Below, one piece after another: positions 35,554 through 43,908 of a stretch of 64,000 nt of DNA. Numbering within the stretch: position 1 is the stretch's first letter; each line of letters starts with the position of its first letter. The position numbers and the translations under genes were made by a program. The DNA comes from Leptospira paudalimensis (GTDB lineage: Bacteria > Spirochaetota > Leptospiria > Leptospirales > Leptospiraceae). The DNA is taken from assembly GCF_026151345.1 (NCBI RefSeq), contig NZ_JAMQPR010000001.1, positions 1,780,231-1,844,230 on the forward strand. Direction: 5' to 3'. The notes below the pieces were generated by a model. It was not told the origin of the DNA and did not search any database. It saw only the letters and a list, made by a program, of their open reading frames with translations.

Positions 35554-36042
35554 TTAGGAAGGTGATTTGGCTTTTTCTAAAATCTTGGTAGTGGATTTTC
35601 CGGAAACAAATGGTAAAATTTGAATATCCGCACCCATCTCCTTTAAAATTTTGTATTCTGGGAGGGTCTCAATTTGGTAATCCCCACCTTTAGAATGGAT
35701 GGAAGGTCTTACTTTTTTTAAAATTTCTAAGGGAGTGTCTTCAGGAAAACTAGAAACAAAATCAACGGAAGATAAAGCCGCAAGTACCATCATTCGGTCT
35801 TCACAGGAATTGATAGGCCTAGATTCCCCTTTTAACCTTCTCACACTCTCATCTGAATTCACACCTATCCAAAGGTAATCTCCTAAATCACGAGCCTGTG
35901 CTAAGTAACTCACATGACCTGGGTGTAAAATATCAAAACAACCATTCGTAAATACGATTTTTTTGCCTTCGAGGGACTTACGTTTTGTTTCGATCGTGTC
36001 TTGTGCGATGATTTTACTTTGTAGTGACTCGTAAAAACTCAT
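35554..36042 (-). CDS. hldC: Heptose-1-phosphate adenylyltransferase (RfaE2-type)
   Basis: A 162-residue nucleotidyltransferase: KIVFTNGCFDILHPGHVSYLAQARDLGD contains the HxGH motif, followed by GVNSDESVRRLKGESRP and the ISSTSKI-like KSTTKILEK end. It charges heptose-1-phosphate with AMP to give ADP-heptose. In enterics this domain is fused to the kinase as HldE; here it is a separate gene overlapping the kinase gene by four bases. The choice between beta (ADP-L,D-heptose) and other anomers cannot be made from sequence. Confidence 0.92.
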   Translation of the reverse strand: MSFYESLQSKIIAQDTIETKRKSLEGKKIVFTNGCFDILHPGHVSYLAQARDLGDYLWIGVNSDESVRRLKGESRPINSCEDRMMVLAALSSVDFVSSFPEDTPLEILKKVRPSIHSKGGDYQIETLPEYKILKEMGADIQILPFVSGKSTTKILEKAKSPS

Positions 36043-37058
36043 TTTGATTCCTCAAGATAACCTAAAGTCCGAAGAGCCTCTTCAATCTCAGATTGTGTCA
36101 CCGTTGCCGCACCCAATTTTCCAACGACAATCCCCGCACTTACATTGGAGACTAGGGCTGCTTCTCCAATACTCATCCCACTTGCTACAAATGCAGTGTA
36201 GGTGGTGATTACCGTATCCCCTGCCCCTGTTACATCAAATACTTCTTTGGCGACAGTTGGGATATGGTAAAAACGATTGGATGTTCTTTCATAAATTGAC
36301 ATTCCCTTTTCCCCTCTGGTAATCATCATCGCATCGGGTGTAATACGTTCTGAAATCTCACGACAAGCGAGTTCAATTTCAGAATCACTGGATAGTTTTT
36401 TACCCAATGCCTTACCCGCCTCATGATGGTTTGGTGTCATGATATGAATGTTTTTGTATAAGAAAAAATGACTAACTTGCGGATCTACAGTCACAATTTT
36501 ATTTTCTGCATTACAAAGAGAAATCACAGATTGGATCAAAGAAGGTGTTAAGTAACCCTTATCGTAATCTGAGAGGATCACAGCAGAAGCCTCTTTGATT
36601 TTATCTTTTAATCGCTCTAGAATTTGTTTTTCTTCTTCATTTGTAAGTGGGACAATTTCTTCTCTGTCCACACGGCAAACTTGTTGGTGGGAGGCAATGA
36701 TTCTCGTTTTTAGAATCGTAGGAATTTGTTTGGATTTTAGTAAGGCTAAGTCTTCCTTTGCTACTGAATTCGAAAGTAAAATTGATTCTAAATTTTCACC
36801 TGCTTTGTCTTCCCCGATCCTTCCAAAAACAATCCCTCTGACTCCAATGGATGATAAGTTTTGAACAACATTTCCAGATCCACCTAAAGTTTGTTTTTCG
36901 CTTCTAACCCAAACAACGGGAACAGGCGCTTCGGGAGAGATTCTTTCCACTGATCCAATTAAGTATTCATCTAAAATCAAATCTCCTATGACGAGAACTT
37001 TGATTTGGGAAAGTTTGGCAAAGGTTTGGTGTAGCAAAGATTTTTTGATTTTCAACAA
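36039..37058 (-). CDS. hldA: Heptose-7-phosphate kinase (RfaE1-type, PfkB family)
   Basis: A 339-residue PfkB kinase: VLVIGDLILDEYLIGSVERISPEAPVPVV (HldE/RfaE1 signature), TLGGSGNVVQNLSSIG, RIIASHQQVCRVDREE, LSDYDKGYLTP and the anion-hole FDVTGAGDTVIT. It phosphorylates heptose-7-phosphate at C1. Together with HldC and GmhA (60157-60744) it provides three steps of ADP-heptose synthesis; the phosphatase and epimerase are not in this window. The start is TTG at 37058 with AAGGA seven bases upstream. It heads the long minus-strand block. Confidence 0.93.
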   Translation of the reverse strand: MLKIKKSLLHQTFAKLSQIKVLVIGDLILDEYLIGSVERISPEAPVPVVWVRSEKQTLGGSGNVVQNLSSIGVRGIVFGRIGEDKAGENLESILLSNSVAKEDLALLKSKQIPTILKTRIIASHQQVCRVDREEIVPLTNEEEKQILERLKDKIKEASAVILSDYDKGYLTPSLIQSVISLCNAENKIVTVDPQVSHFFLYKNIHIMTPNHHEAGKALGKKLSSDSEIELACREISERITPDAMMITRGEKGMSIYERTSNRFYHIPTVAKEVFDVTGAGDTVITTYTAFVASGMSIGEAALVSNVSAGIVVGKLGAATVTQSEIEEALRTLGYLEESK

Positions 37059-37090
37059 AGCCGAATCCTTGAATTGGTTTACAACTAAAC

Positions 37091-37119
37091 ATGGAATCTA
37101 AAACCTTTCTCTGTGTCAA
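37091..37119 (-). promoter_or_regulatory. Candidate promoter for hldA
   Basis: A perfect TTGACA (37119-37114, minus strand) is followed after 17 bases by TTCCAT, a weak -10. The start of transcription would fall about 25 bases before the hldA TTG. The -35 lies within the first codons of the divergent Lon-domain gene. The -10 is poor, so this is only a candidate. Confidence 0.35.
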
Positions 37120-37721
37120 CCTTCCCCTTACCTCTATTTCCCTTACCAGATGTATTTCTGTTTCCTGGGATGTTTTTACCCTTACATATCTTTGAGCCAA
37201 GGTATAGAAAGTTACTGGATTTTTGTTTAGAAAATGGAGGAGAAATGGGAATGGCACCTTATCCGAAAGGGTATTTGGGAAATGGATTACCTCCCATTCC
37301 TGAGGTTGTAGGGTTTGGACATATCATCCAAAAGGAATCTTTGCCTGATGGAAGATCCAATATTATTTTAGAGGGATTAGGAACGGCAGAGATTATCAGT
37401 TTAACTTCCACCGAACCATTTTATATCGCACAAGTATCCAAACGAGAACACCAACGGAATAAAAATGTCTCCGAAGAACTAAAAGAAAAAATAGAAGAAT
37501 TGTTAGTGCTCACCAAACGAATCTTACTTGCTGAAGGTGCTGAGGAAGACCTAATTTTAAAAATGAACCAAATTTTAGTTCACCCATTTCCTGTGGATTT
37601 TATTGCTTCACTGATTTATTTTGATTTTAAAACAAAACAAACCATTCTGGAAACAACCAATTTAGACACTAAGGCAAATTTACTAAAACAAGTGTTAATG
37701 GGTCTTAATTTGGGAGAATAA
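37113..37721 (+). CDS. Lon N-terminal (substrate-binding) domain protein
   Basis: A 202-residue protein consisting only of the LON substrate-binding domain: FPLPLFPLPDVFLFPGMFLPLHIFEPRYRKLL, GFGHIIQKESLPDGRSNIILEGLGTAEII, and PFYIAQV. No ATPase or protease domain follows. Free-standing proteins of this type are common and of uncertain function, perhaps substrate or ligand binding. The start is GTG at 37113 (no in-frame ATG upstream). It is divergent from hldA and its 3' end overlaps the convergent gene by 17 bases. Confidence 0.9.
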   Translation: MSTFPLPLFPLPDVFLFPGMFLPLHIFEPRYRKLLDFCLENGGEMGMAPYPKGYLGNGLPPIPEVVGFGHIIQKESLPDGRSNIILEGLGTAEIISLTSTEPFYIAQVSKREHQRNKNVSEELKEKIEELLVLTKRILLAEGAEEDLILKMNQILVHPFPVDFIASLIYFDFKTKQTILETTNLDTKANLLKQVLMGLNLGE

Positions 37722-38445
37722 CTGTTTTATTTTTTAACTCTGCCACCAAAAACAAAAAGGATGGAAATTCTGAAATATTTTCTCGGTAAAATACTCTTGG
37801 ATTTGTTTCTTTTGCGTTTAGATACAAATAACTAGAGTTTTCTTTGCGGATGTAAGCTCTTTCCAAATAATGATTGGTTTGGGAATACAATAAAAAATCT
37901 TTCATTAAATCACTGATGGCAACATCAGTTTCACTTTGTTTGTTCGTTGCGATGAAAAACAAAGAAGTGGAATTTCCTTCTTGTTTCTCAAAATGGAACT
38001 CGTTTGACCAATGTCCTTTTTTTCCAAAACCAGATTCAGGTGTTGGATTTTCTCCAACCAAATTCGGAATAAAATCAGAAGTTTCCCAAGGTATTTGTTT
38101 CCCTAAAAAATTTTCCTTTGCAAGGAAAGAACGCCAGTGTTTCGAAAGACCTCGTACTTGGAGTTTTGGTAATTCTAGATCTTCTCGAATGAAACCACGA
38201 AGGGTTAAAAATCCAAGAAATCCCATCTGAACTTGCGGAATGGATTGGAAATCCCAAATTTCTTCTTCTTTGAAAGGAGATAAAAACAAGGAATCCATAG
38301 CATAAAAATCTTGGTGTTGGTAAGGGTAAAATACCCCTGATTGGGAAGAAAAGACTGATCCATCTAAACGATTCACATAAAAAGTATCGACGGACTTTGG
38401 AAAAGAGAAGAGTAAATTCCGCCCCTTCATCGAGGCGGAACTCAT
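37705..38445 (-). CDS. Hypothetical protein (246 aa)
   Basis: I do not recognise this gene. It encodes 246 residues with no signal peptide or membrane helix. Aromatic residues are frequent (GVFYPYQHQDFYAMDSLF, IPQVQMGFLGFLTLRGF), and the C-terminal part alternates strands and helices (TSLFFIATNKQSETDVAISD, SSYLYLNAKETNPRVFY). The segment LKDFLLYSQTNHYLERAY-like near residue 185 is helical. It is downstream of the acyl-CoA synthetase gene (18-base gap) on the same strand and may be co-transcribed with it. The convergent Lon-domain gene overlaps its end. Confidence 0.6.
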   Translation of the reverse strand: MSSASMKGRNLLFSFPKSVDTFYVNRLDGSVFSSQSGVFYPYQHQDFYAMDSLFLSPFKEEEIWDFQSIPQVQMGFLGFLTLRGFIREDLELPKLQVRGLSKHWRSFLAKENFLGKQIPWETSDFIPNLVGENPTPESGFGKKGHWSNEFHFEKQEGNSTSLFFIATNKQSETDVAISDLMKDFLLYSQTNHYLERAYIRKENSSYLYLNAKETNPRVFYRENISEFPSFLFLVAELKNKTVILPN

Positions 38446-38463
38446 TACTTAGAAAACGAGAAA

Positions 38464-40398
38464 TTAATCTCCTGCGTAAAGGGCAGTGATTTTGTCTTTG
38501 TATTTCTCTGTGATCAAGTGGCGTTTCATTTTGAACAGGTTTGTCAATTCATCACCCACTTCAAATGGTTTTGTGATGAGGATGAATGGAGTCACTTGTT
38601 CAAAGGACTTAAATCCAGTTTTGGTATTGTTCAGAGCTTTGATTTCTTTTTTGTAGAAATCGAGGACTTTTGGGTTTTCAATGAGTTTCTGTTTATCAGT
38701 TTCACCGATTCCATTTTCCTTTGCCCATGCAGTCAACTGTTCAAAATCAGGAACCACGATGGCACCCAAATTCTTTTGGTCTTGGCCAATCACCATACAC
38801 TGCGAGATAAAAGGAGACTCCGTGAGTTTGTCTTCAATCGGAACTGGCTCAACGTTTTCACCACCAAGAAGAACCACTGTGTCTTTTGCACGGCCTGTAA
38901 TGGTAAGGGTTTTTTTGAAATTGAACATCCCAATGTCACCTGTGTCCATCCAACCATCTTTGAGAACTTTTGCTGTGGTTTCTGGGTTTTTGTAGTAACC
39001 TTTCATCACTTGTGGTCCACGGATGTGGATGACACCACGTTTGCCATAAGATCCAGAAACCAATTTTTGGTTGGCATCAATGTGAGTGAGAACTTTACCC
39101 AAATCATCGCGGATTTGTAATTCCGTTTCAGGAGTGATCACCCCCACGGAACCTTGTACCAATCGTTTGAATGTACGAACTGAAATCACTGGAGAAGTTT
39201 CCGTCATTCCATATCCTTCCAATACGTTGATTCCAATATCATTGAAGAATGCATCGACGTGCCTTTGTAAAGCACCACCACCAGAAACAGATGCTTTTAA
39301 CTCACCACCAGTTGCCTCACGGATTTTCGAAAGGACCACTAAATCGAGTAAAAAGTATGGAATCGCCAAAACGATAGCAACTGTTAGGTAATAAACACCT
39401 TTAAAAAGAGAAACAATTGGATTTCGTCCAACGTAATCAACTTGGTTTCCTTTCAAAAAACGAGTCGCTGCATTGAAGTGTTTTGAGAAAAAATATGCCA
39501 AATTGAATAAACCTCTGCGGATTGCAGGAGTTTGTTTTGGATCATTGATTCTGGTATAAATACCATTATAGATACTTTCCCAAAGTCTAGGCGCAGATGC
39601 CATAAACGTTGGTTTTGCTTTTTTCATATCATCCCGTAGATCGCGAACATTCGTATAATAGGTTGCACAACCTGCAGCAATCGCAAGGTATTCGAAAACT
39701 CGTTCAAATACGTGCCATACTGGTAGAATGGATAACATTCGTTCGTCGGCTTTGATTTCGATCATACTACCAAGAATGACTCTTGTTTGGTGGAGCATGT
39801 TACTGTGTTTTAACATAACTCCTTTAGGCATTCCTGTTGTTCCTGAAGTATAAATGATTGTGAAAAGGTCATCCGGAAGAATGGATTTCATTCTTTCTTC
39901 TGCTTTTTTGGAACCTTTGGCTCTCAGTTCTTTCCCTTTCTCAATGAGGTCATACATTTTTAAGACACCAGTTGCTGTGGATTTTTTATCCATCACAATG
40001 AGTGTTTTTGCAAATTCGAGTTGGGAACGGTTCTTTTGGAACTTTTCCAACATTTTATCATTTTCTAAGAAAACAACTTTTGCTTCACAGTGATTGAGAA
40101 TATAAACAATTTCGGAATCGGTAATATCGGTTCCGCGTGGAACATCGGCAGCACCTGCCATGAGGATTCCATAATCGGAAACAATCCATTCCAATCGGTT
40201 ATCGGCAAGCAATGCTACATTTTCTTTCGCATTCACACCTAAATCAATAAGAGCTTCTGCTAAGTTGATACCAAGATCATACACTTCTTTGAAGGTGACT
40301 GGTTTATAGGACTTCGATTCGTCTTTACTAACGAACGCGGGGCGGTTCCCAAATTTTTCAGCACTCTGCTGGAAGAGTTCGGGCAAATTGGCTGGCAT
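38464..40398 (-). CDS. fadD: Long-chain acyl-CoA synthetase (AMP-forming)
   Basis: A 644-residue ANL-superfamily ligase activating fatty acids to acyl-CoA. Motifs: AMP-binding [22 protein letters not shown] (near residue 175), [48 protein letters not shown] and [12 protein letters not shown], then the C-domain [20 protein letters not shown] hydrophobic stretch ([20 protein letters not shown], near 325) may bind the membrane, as in FAA/FadD15-type enzymes. AAGGAG lies upstream of the ATG. Leptospira lives on fatty acids as its carbon source, so a housekeeping role is expected. Confidence 0.93.
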   Translation of the reverse strand: MPANLPELFQQSAEKFGNRPAFVSKDESKSYKPVTFKEVYDLGINLAEALIDLGVNAKENVALLADNRLEWIVSDYGILMAGAADVPRGTDITDSEIVYILNHCEAKVVFLENDKMLEKFQKNRSQLEFAKTLIVMDKKSTATGVLKMYDLIEKGKELRAKGSKKAEERMKSILPDDLFTIIYTSGTTGMPKGVMLKHSNMLHQTRVILGSMIEIKADERMLSILPVWHVFERVFEYLAIAAGCATYYTNVRDLRDDMKKAKPTFMASAPRLWESIYNGIYTRINDPKQTPAIRRGLFNLAYFFSKHFNAATRFLKGNQVDYVGRNPIVSLFKGVYYLTVAIVLAIPYFLLDLVVLSKIREATGGELKASVSGGGALQRHVDAFFNDIGINVLEGYGMTETSPVISVRTFKRLVQGSVGVITPETELQIRDDLGKVLTHIDANQKLVSGSYGKRGVIHIRGPQVMKGYYKNPETTAKVLKDGWMDTGDIGMFNFKKTLTITGRAKDTVVLLGGENVEPVPIEDKLTESPFISQCMVIGQDQKNLGAIVVPDFEQLTAWAKENGIGETDKQKLIENPKVLDFYKKEIKALNNTKTGFKSFEQVTPFILITKPFEVGDELTNLFKMKRHLITEKYKDKITALYAGD

Positions 40399-40533
40399 GA
40401 TTCTGACTCCTTTCTGAAAAGAAAACGGTAAAAGGTATCTTTAAGGGACTTTTTTAACGAACATGAGTCAAGACATTTTCATTCTTGCCATTGAAATCAA
40501 GGAACCTGCAAATATTTGTTTGGCATTGCACAA

Positions 40534-41067
40534 TTATGGCAGATCAGACTTGGACCAAACATGAGAACGGATGACAAGCCCTGTTAGGTCTTCTTTTTCC
40601 AAGCCGTACTGTCGGTACACAATCTTTCCGGAGCGATCAAAAACAAGAACACATGGTATCCCTTCCACTTTGAAAAAATCTGTCATTTTCCAGTCTTTAT
40701 CAAGTAAGGTGGGATAACTCATCTTCAATCGAATCATATCTTCTTTAATTTTTTCTAGCGGTTCCGTTGTGTCTGTATTGATCCCTCGAAAAACAAAATC
40801 TGACTCGGACACAGAATGTTTCCATTCATTGATCGTAGGTACTGCCTTTGCACATGGTTCACACCATGTTGCCCAAAAATCCAATACAATCACTTTGCCT
40901 TTCCAATCTGACAATGCCTCTGTGGTTCCCGTGATGGTTGGCAAAGGATCTGGATAAAAATCTACTTTTCCTGCTTCTGGTTTACAAAAAAAGAAAGTAA
41001 GGAAAACGAGAAGATAAAATCTGGAAGATATCAATTGGGAGAATACGGTTTTACTTTTTGGAATCAT
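40534..41067 (-). CDS. TlpA-like thioredoxin-fold lipoprotein
   Basis: A 177-residue exported protein. The N-terminal signal ends LLVFLTFFFCKPEAG, a plausible lipobox with Cys29. The thioredoxin fold follows: LSDWKGKVIVLDFWATWCEPCAKAVPTINEW (redox WCEPC), FRGINTDTTE, and VEGIPCVLVFDRSGKIVYRQYG with cis-Pro after Ile-? (GIPCV). TlpA/ResA-type proteins reduce periplasmic disulfides, for instance in cytochrome maturation. Its start codon overlaps the divergent gene at 41058. The upstream gap to the acyl-CoA synthetase gene (40399-40533) shows no clear promoter. Confidence 0.87.
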   Translation of the reverse strand: MIPKSKTVFSQLISSRFYLLVFLTFFFCKPEAGKVDFYPDPLPTITGTTEALSDWKGKVIVLDFWATWCEPCAKAVPTINEWKHSVSESDFVFRGINTDTTEPLEKIKEDMIRLKMSYPTLLDKDWKMTDFFKVEGIPCVLVFDRSGKIVYRQYGLEKEDLTGLVIRSHVWSKSDLP

Positions 41068-41453
41068 TGATTTATAACTACTTCTCCAACTTAGACGAAT
41101 GGAATGATTACGTAAAGGGAAACTGGAAAGGAAAAGGAATTTCGATGATTCCTTCCTTCACAGAACCTTATGAATCTGGTGATGAAACCCTCGTTATGTG
41201 GAAGTTTCAAGAAAACCAAATCAAATCCGTTTTTTCTCGCGGGAAAACAAAATACCACCTCAATTGGTCAGTGGAAGGTTCCATTCTCTGTGACCGGATC
41301 AAACTATTCGCCAATGCTGAAGATTGGGAATGCGAAATCCAAGCCATGACAAAGGAACGATTCCATTTACATGTGGTTCCCAAACAAGATAAAACTAAAA
41401 TTTTATTTTCTGGTGTCGTGACAAAAAAGAAAGGGTTTTTATCCTTCTTCTAA
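41058..41453 (+). CDS. Hypothetical protein (about 131 aa)
   Basis: I do not recognise this gene. It encodes about 131 residues, soluble, with many Trp residues (NLDEWNDYVKGNWKGKGISM, LVMWKFQENQIKSVF, and YHLNWSVEGS), suggesting a beta-sandwich-like domain. The start is uncertain: a TTG at 41058 overlaps the divergent tlpA-like start by ten bases, and another TTG lies at 41067; neither has a convincing ribosome site. The 3' end overlaps the convergent glycosyltransferase gene by 15 bases. Codon use resembles its neighbours. Confidence 0.55.
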   Translation: MESLIYNYFSNLDEWNDYVKGNWKGKGISMIPSFTEPYESGDETLVMWKFQENQIKSVFSRGKTKYHLNWSVEGSILCDRIKLFANAEDWECEIQAMTKERFHLHVVPKQDKTKILFSGVVTKKKGFLSFF

Positions 41454-42575
41454 AACAGATCGAAACACAGATTCTGTGATTTTGGCAGCATTTTCCCAAC
41501 GAAATTCATCTATGGAAACATTCACAGGAGTTGGATTCTGAAAGAATGAATCAATGGCTTCTGCCCAATGTTTAGCATCTTCATTGGAACTAATTGGTAA
41601 ATAACATACTTCTTCTTTCCCAATTTCATGGAAGGTAGGAATATCAGATACGATACACGGAACCTTATGGAATAAAGCTTCCACCATCGGAATTCCAAAT
41701 CCTTCATATTTACTCGCAAAAACAAAAAGTCCTGCTCGTTTGTACACATGTTGTAATTCTGAATCGGAAACTGAATCCAAAATAAAAATATCTTTGTAGA
41801 GTGTTCGTTCCTGGATTAACTCTTCAATGAATTCGGGAGATTCCCATCCGATTTTTCCAACAATCACCCATGGTCTGTAGTGGTGGGGATTTTTTTTTCT
41901 GTATTCTCGATATACTTCTAATAAAAAGGGGTAATTTTTCCTTGGTTCGATAGTGGAAACAGACAATAGATAACCATTCCCCAAGTCTTTCACTCGGTTT
42001 GACATGGGTGTGTCTAATAACTTTGTCATTTCCACTGGATTCACTCCAGGATAAGCAACTCCAGTTTTTTCAACTGGATAATCAAATTTTTTACACATAT
42101 CATCACTTGTTTGTTTGGATATGGATAGTATAAAACTCGATCGCCTAACGGAATAACTTTGGAATAATCTTTGTTGTAATCTCGCAATCCAACGCATTGT
42201 ATTTGGATATAAATACAAAACCAAATCACAATACGTGAGTACTGCCTTAAGTTCTCTTGGCAAAAAAGGTGGTAACACCTGTTGTGAACCCCAAAACAAA
42301 TCCAATCGATGGGTCATTAAATAAAAAGGGATGTAGAGATTATAATACAAGCCACCTTTCCATTTTAGAAAACCTCCACCCTCTACCCACCTAACATTTT
42401 TTAATTCAAGGACAGCTTTATGATCAGGATGAATCGGCAAATGTGAAAATAGCAAAAACTCATATTTTTCTTGATTGGGAAAAGCTTTTAAGGTTTCTGC
42501 AATGAGACGTCCTACACCAGAAACTCTAGTGGATAAAGGACGTGCATCCAAACCGATTTTAAAAGTTTTCACCAT
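41439..42575 (-). CDS. Glycosyltransferase family 4 protein
   Basis: A 378-residue GT-B transferase. The N-domain begins IGLDARPLSTRVSGVGRLIAE (donor/acceptor loop GVGR). The C-domain has YLLSVSTIEPRKNYPFLLEVYREY, WVIVGKIGWES, and the donor-binding VFASKYEGFGIPMVEALFHKVPCIVSD (E-x7-E). The closest resemblance is to mannosyl- or glucosyltransferases acting in envelope glycan synthesis. It overlaps the inositol-phosphatase-family gene by seven bases. The sugar and acceptor cannot be deduced. Confidence 0.9.
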   Translation of the reverse strand: MVKTFKIGLDARPLSTRVSGVGRLIAETLKAFPNQEKYEFLLFSHLPIHPDHKAVLELKNVRWVEGGGFLKWKGGLYYNLYIPFYLMTHRLDLFWGSQQVLPPFLPRELKAVLTYCDLVLYLYPNTMRWIARLQQRLFQSYSVRRSSFILSISKQTSDDMCKKFDYPVEKTGVAYPGVNPVEMTKLLDTPMSNRVKDLGNGYLLSVSTIEPRKNYPFLLEVYREYRKKNPHHYRPWVIVGKIGWESPEFIEELIQERTLYKDIFILDSVSDSELQHVYKRAGLFVFASKYEGFGIPMVEALFHKVPCIVSDIPTFHEIGKEEVCYLPISSNEDAKHWAEAIDSFFQNPTPVNVSIDEFRWENAAKITESVFRSVLEEG

Positions 42576-43438
42576 CGTTCCTTCACCTTAAGTGAAAGTT
42601 GGTGGAAATCAATTTTGCTTTCCAAATATTCTACAGCTTTTCTTTTTCCGGCAACCAGCCCAAAAGATAATGTTGTTTTTTGGTTAAAGGAATAAGGTTT
42701 ATCTTTTAAAGGAAAAAATGTAAAATTTTCCTCATCTAATAAAGCAATCCCACCACAGATATCCCATTCATTTTTTGGTTTTAAGGACACAATTAAATCG
42801 ATAAATCCTGCGGATAATAAACCAAGTTTATAAGCAATACTTCCCATGGATCGAATTTCAAAATCTTCATGCCAAAAAGTATCATCAAAAAGTCCCTCTC
42901 GCATTTCTGAAGCCGAAACAATTAATACCGGTTTTTTGTTTTGTCCCTTTAATTCTTGTAACGGATGTAATACGGAGCCACTTTCAACAAGTAAGGTTCT
43001 AAAATTATCTTCCGTAGCGTACGGCGCTTGCAGTTTTGCAAAAAAACTATTTTTTCCTTTCGAGAAAAATTCACCTGTGGCAGGGTTAAAGATGATCCCC
43101 CAAATTGCCTCACCGTTCCGAACAAGTCCCAAACTGAGTGCAAATTGGTCATTTTTTTTGACAAATTCACGTGTACCGTCGATGGGATCTAAAATCCATA
43201 CCCATTCTTTATCCAAACGAGAAACGGTATCTGCTCTTTCCTCAGACAAAAATCCATGTCCAGGGAATCGATTGGAAATTTTTTCATACAAAAATTCACT
43301 CGCATACAAATCCGCTTCGGTAACAGGATCATTACCACCTTTATCACGAATCTGAAAATCAGTTTTATAAATGCTTAAAATGGAATCCCCAACTGATAGA
43401 ACCCACTTCCATACTTCCTGAAACTCTTGTTCTTCCAT
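42569..43438 (-). CDS. Inositol-monophosphatase family protein (CysQ/HisN-like)
   Basis: A 289-residue lithium-sensitive phosphatase-fold protein. Metal motifs are complete: GFLSEERAD (Glu), WILDPIDGTREFV (Asp-Pro-Ile-Asp-Gly-Thr) and KNEWDICGGIALLDE (Trp-Asp). Family members act on inositol phosphate, 3'-phosphoadenosine phosphate, histidinol phosphate or fructose bisphosphate. GTREF favours the CysQ (PAP phosphatase) group. It precedes and overlaps the GT4 gene. Confidence is high for the family, low for the substrate. Confidence 0.88.
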   Translation of the reverse strand: MEEQEFQEVWKWVLSVGDSILSIYKTDFQIRDKGGNDPVTEADLYASEFLYEKISNRFPGHGFLSEERADTVSRLDKEWVWILDPIDGTREFVKKNDQFALSLGLVRNGEAIWGIIFNPATGEFFSKGKNSFFAKLQAPYATEDNFRTLLVESGSVLHPLQELKGQNKKPVLIVSASEMREGLFDDTFWHEDFEIRSMGSIAYKLGLLSAGFIDLIVSLKPKNEWDICGGIALLDEENFTFFPLKDKPYSFNQKTTLSFGLVAGKRKAVEYLESKIDFHQLSLKVKERW

Positions 43439-43461
43439 TCCGTCCTTTTTTCTGGACCTAA

Positions 43462-43890
43462 TTAATTCTTTTTTTCTTCTTTATGTGCACCAGAACTTAA
43501 ATCCAATCCTTCTGGTTTCTCTAATACAATTTCTTCTACAGGTGAAGTCACATATGTTTCTGGATCCACTGGGAACTGGTATTGAAAATAATAGTTCTTA
43601 TACTTTACATAAAAAGTATTTGTCCCTTCTGGACGTTCCGTTTGTAGGTCTTGGAATTTTAAATCTTTTAATTCTTTTTTAGGATTTGCAAACCGTTTTG
43701 ATAATGTACTGCGAACGGAACTTACCATATTGGCTTCAAAGTTTTTTTTCTTTTGTTCTTCAGTGAGTTTTGGGTTTCTTAGATGGTCCTCTAATTTGGT
43801 AAACTCTTCCGCCAAACCAGTGCTTTGTTGTGAATATAAAACTGTTACACTGCAACTCACAATTACCAATACTTTCATCAAAAACTTCAT
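43462..43890 (-). CDS. Secreted hypothetical protein (142 aa)
   Basis: A 142-residue protein with a Sec signal peptide (MKFLMKVLVIVSCSVTVLYS, cleavage near residue 20). The mature part is helical and charged at first (LAEEFTKLEDHLRNPKLTEEQ), followed by a Tyr-rich strand region (NTFYVKYKNYYFQYQFPVDP) and an acidic end with EEIVLEKPEGLDL. No known domain is recognised. It sits between pcrA (18-base gap) and the inositol-phosphatase gene. Probably periplasmic; function unknown. Confidence 0.65.
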   Translation of the reverse strand: MKFLMKVLVIVSCSVTVLYSQQSTGLAEEFTKLEDHLRNPKLTEEQKKKNFEANMVSSVRSTLSKRFANPKKELKDLKFQDLQTERPEGTNTFYVKYKNYYFQYQFPVDPETYVTSPVEEIVLEKPEGLDLSSGAHKEEKKN

Positions 43891-43908
43891 AAGTTTACCC
43901 CTGATTCC

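Noticed and set aside
38518..39120. A 200-codon plus-strand frame opposite the acyl-CoA synthetase
   Set aside because: It is a shadow of the conserved C-terminal half of that enzyme; the Phe/Cys-rich composition is typical of an antisense frame.
40399..40533. TTGACT in the gap before the acyl-CoA synthetase gene as a promoter
   Set aside because: No acceptable -10 occurs at 16-18 bases; only the AAGGAG ribosome site is convincing.
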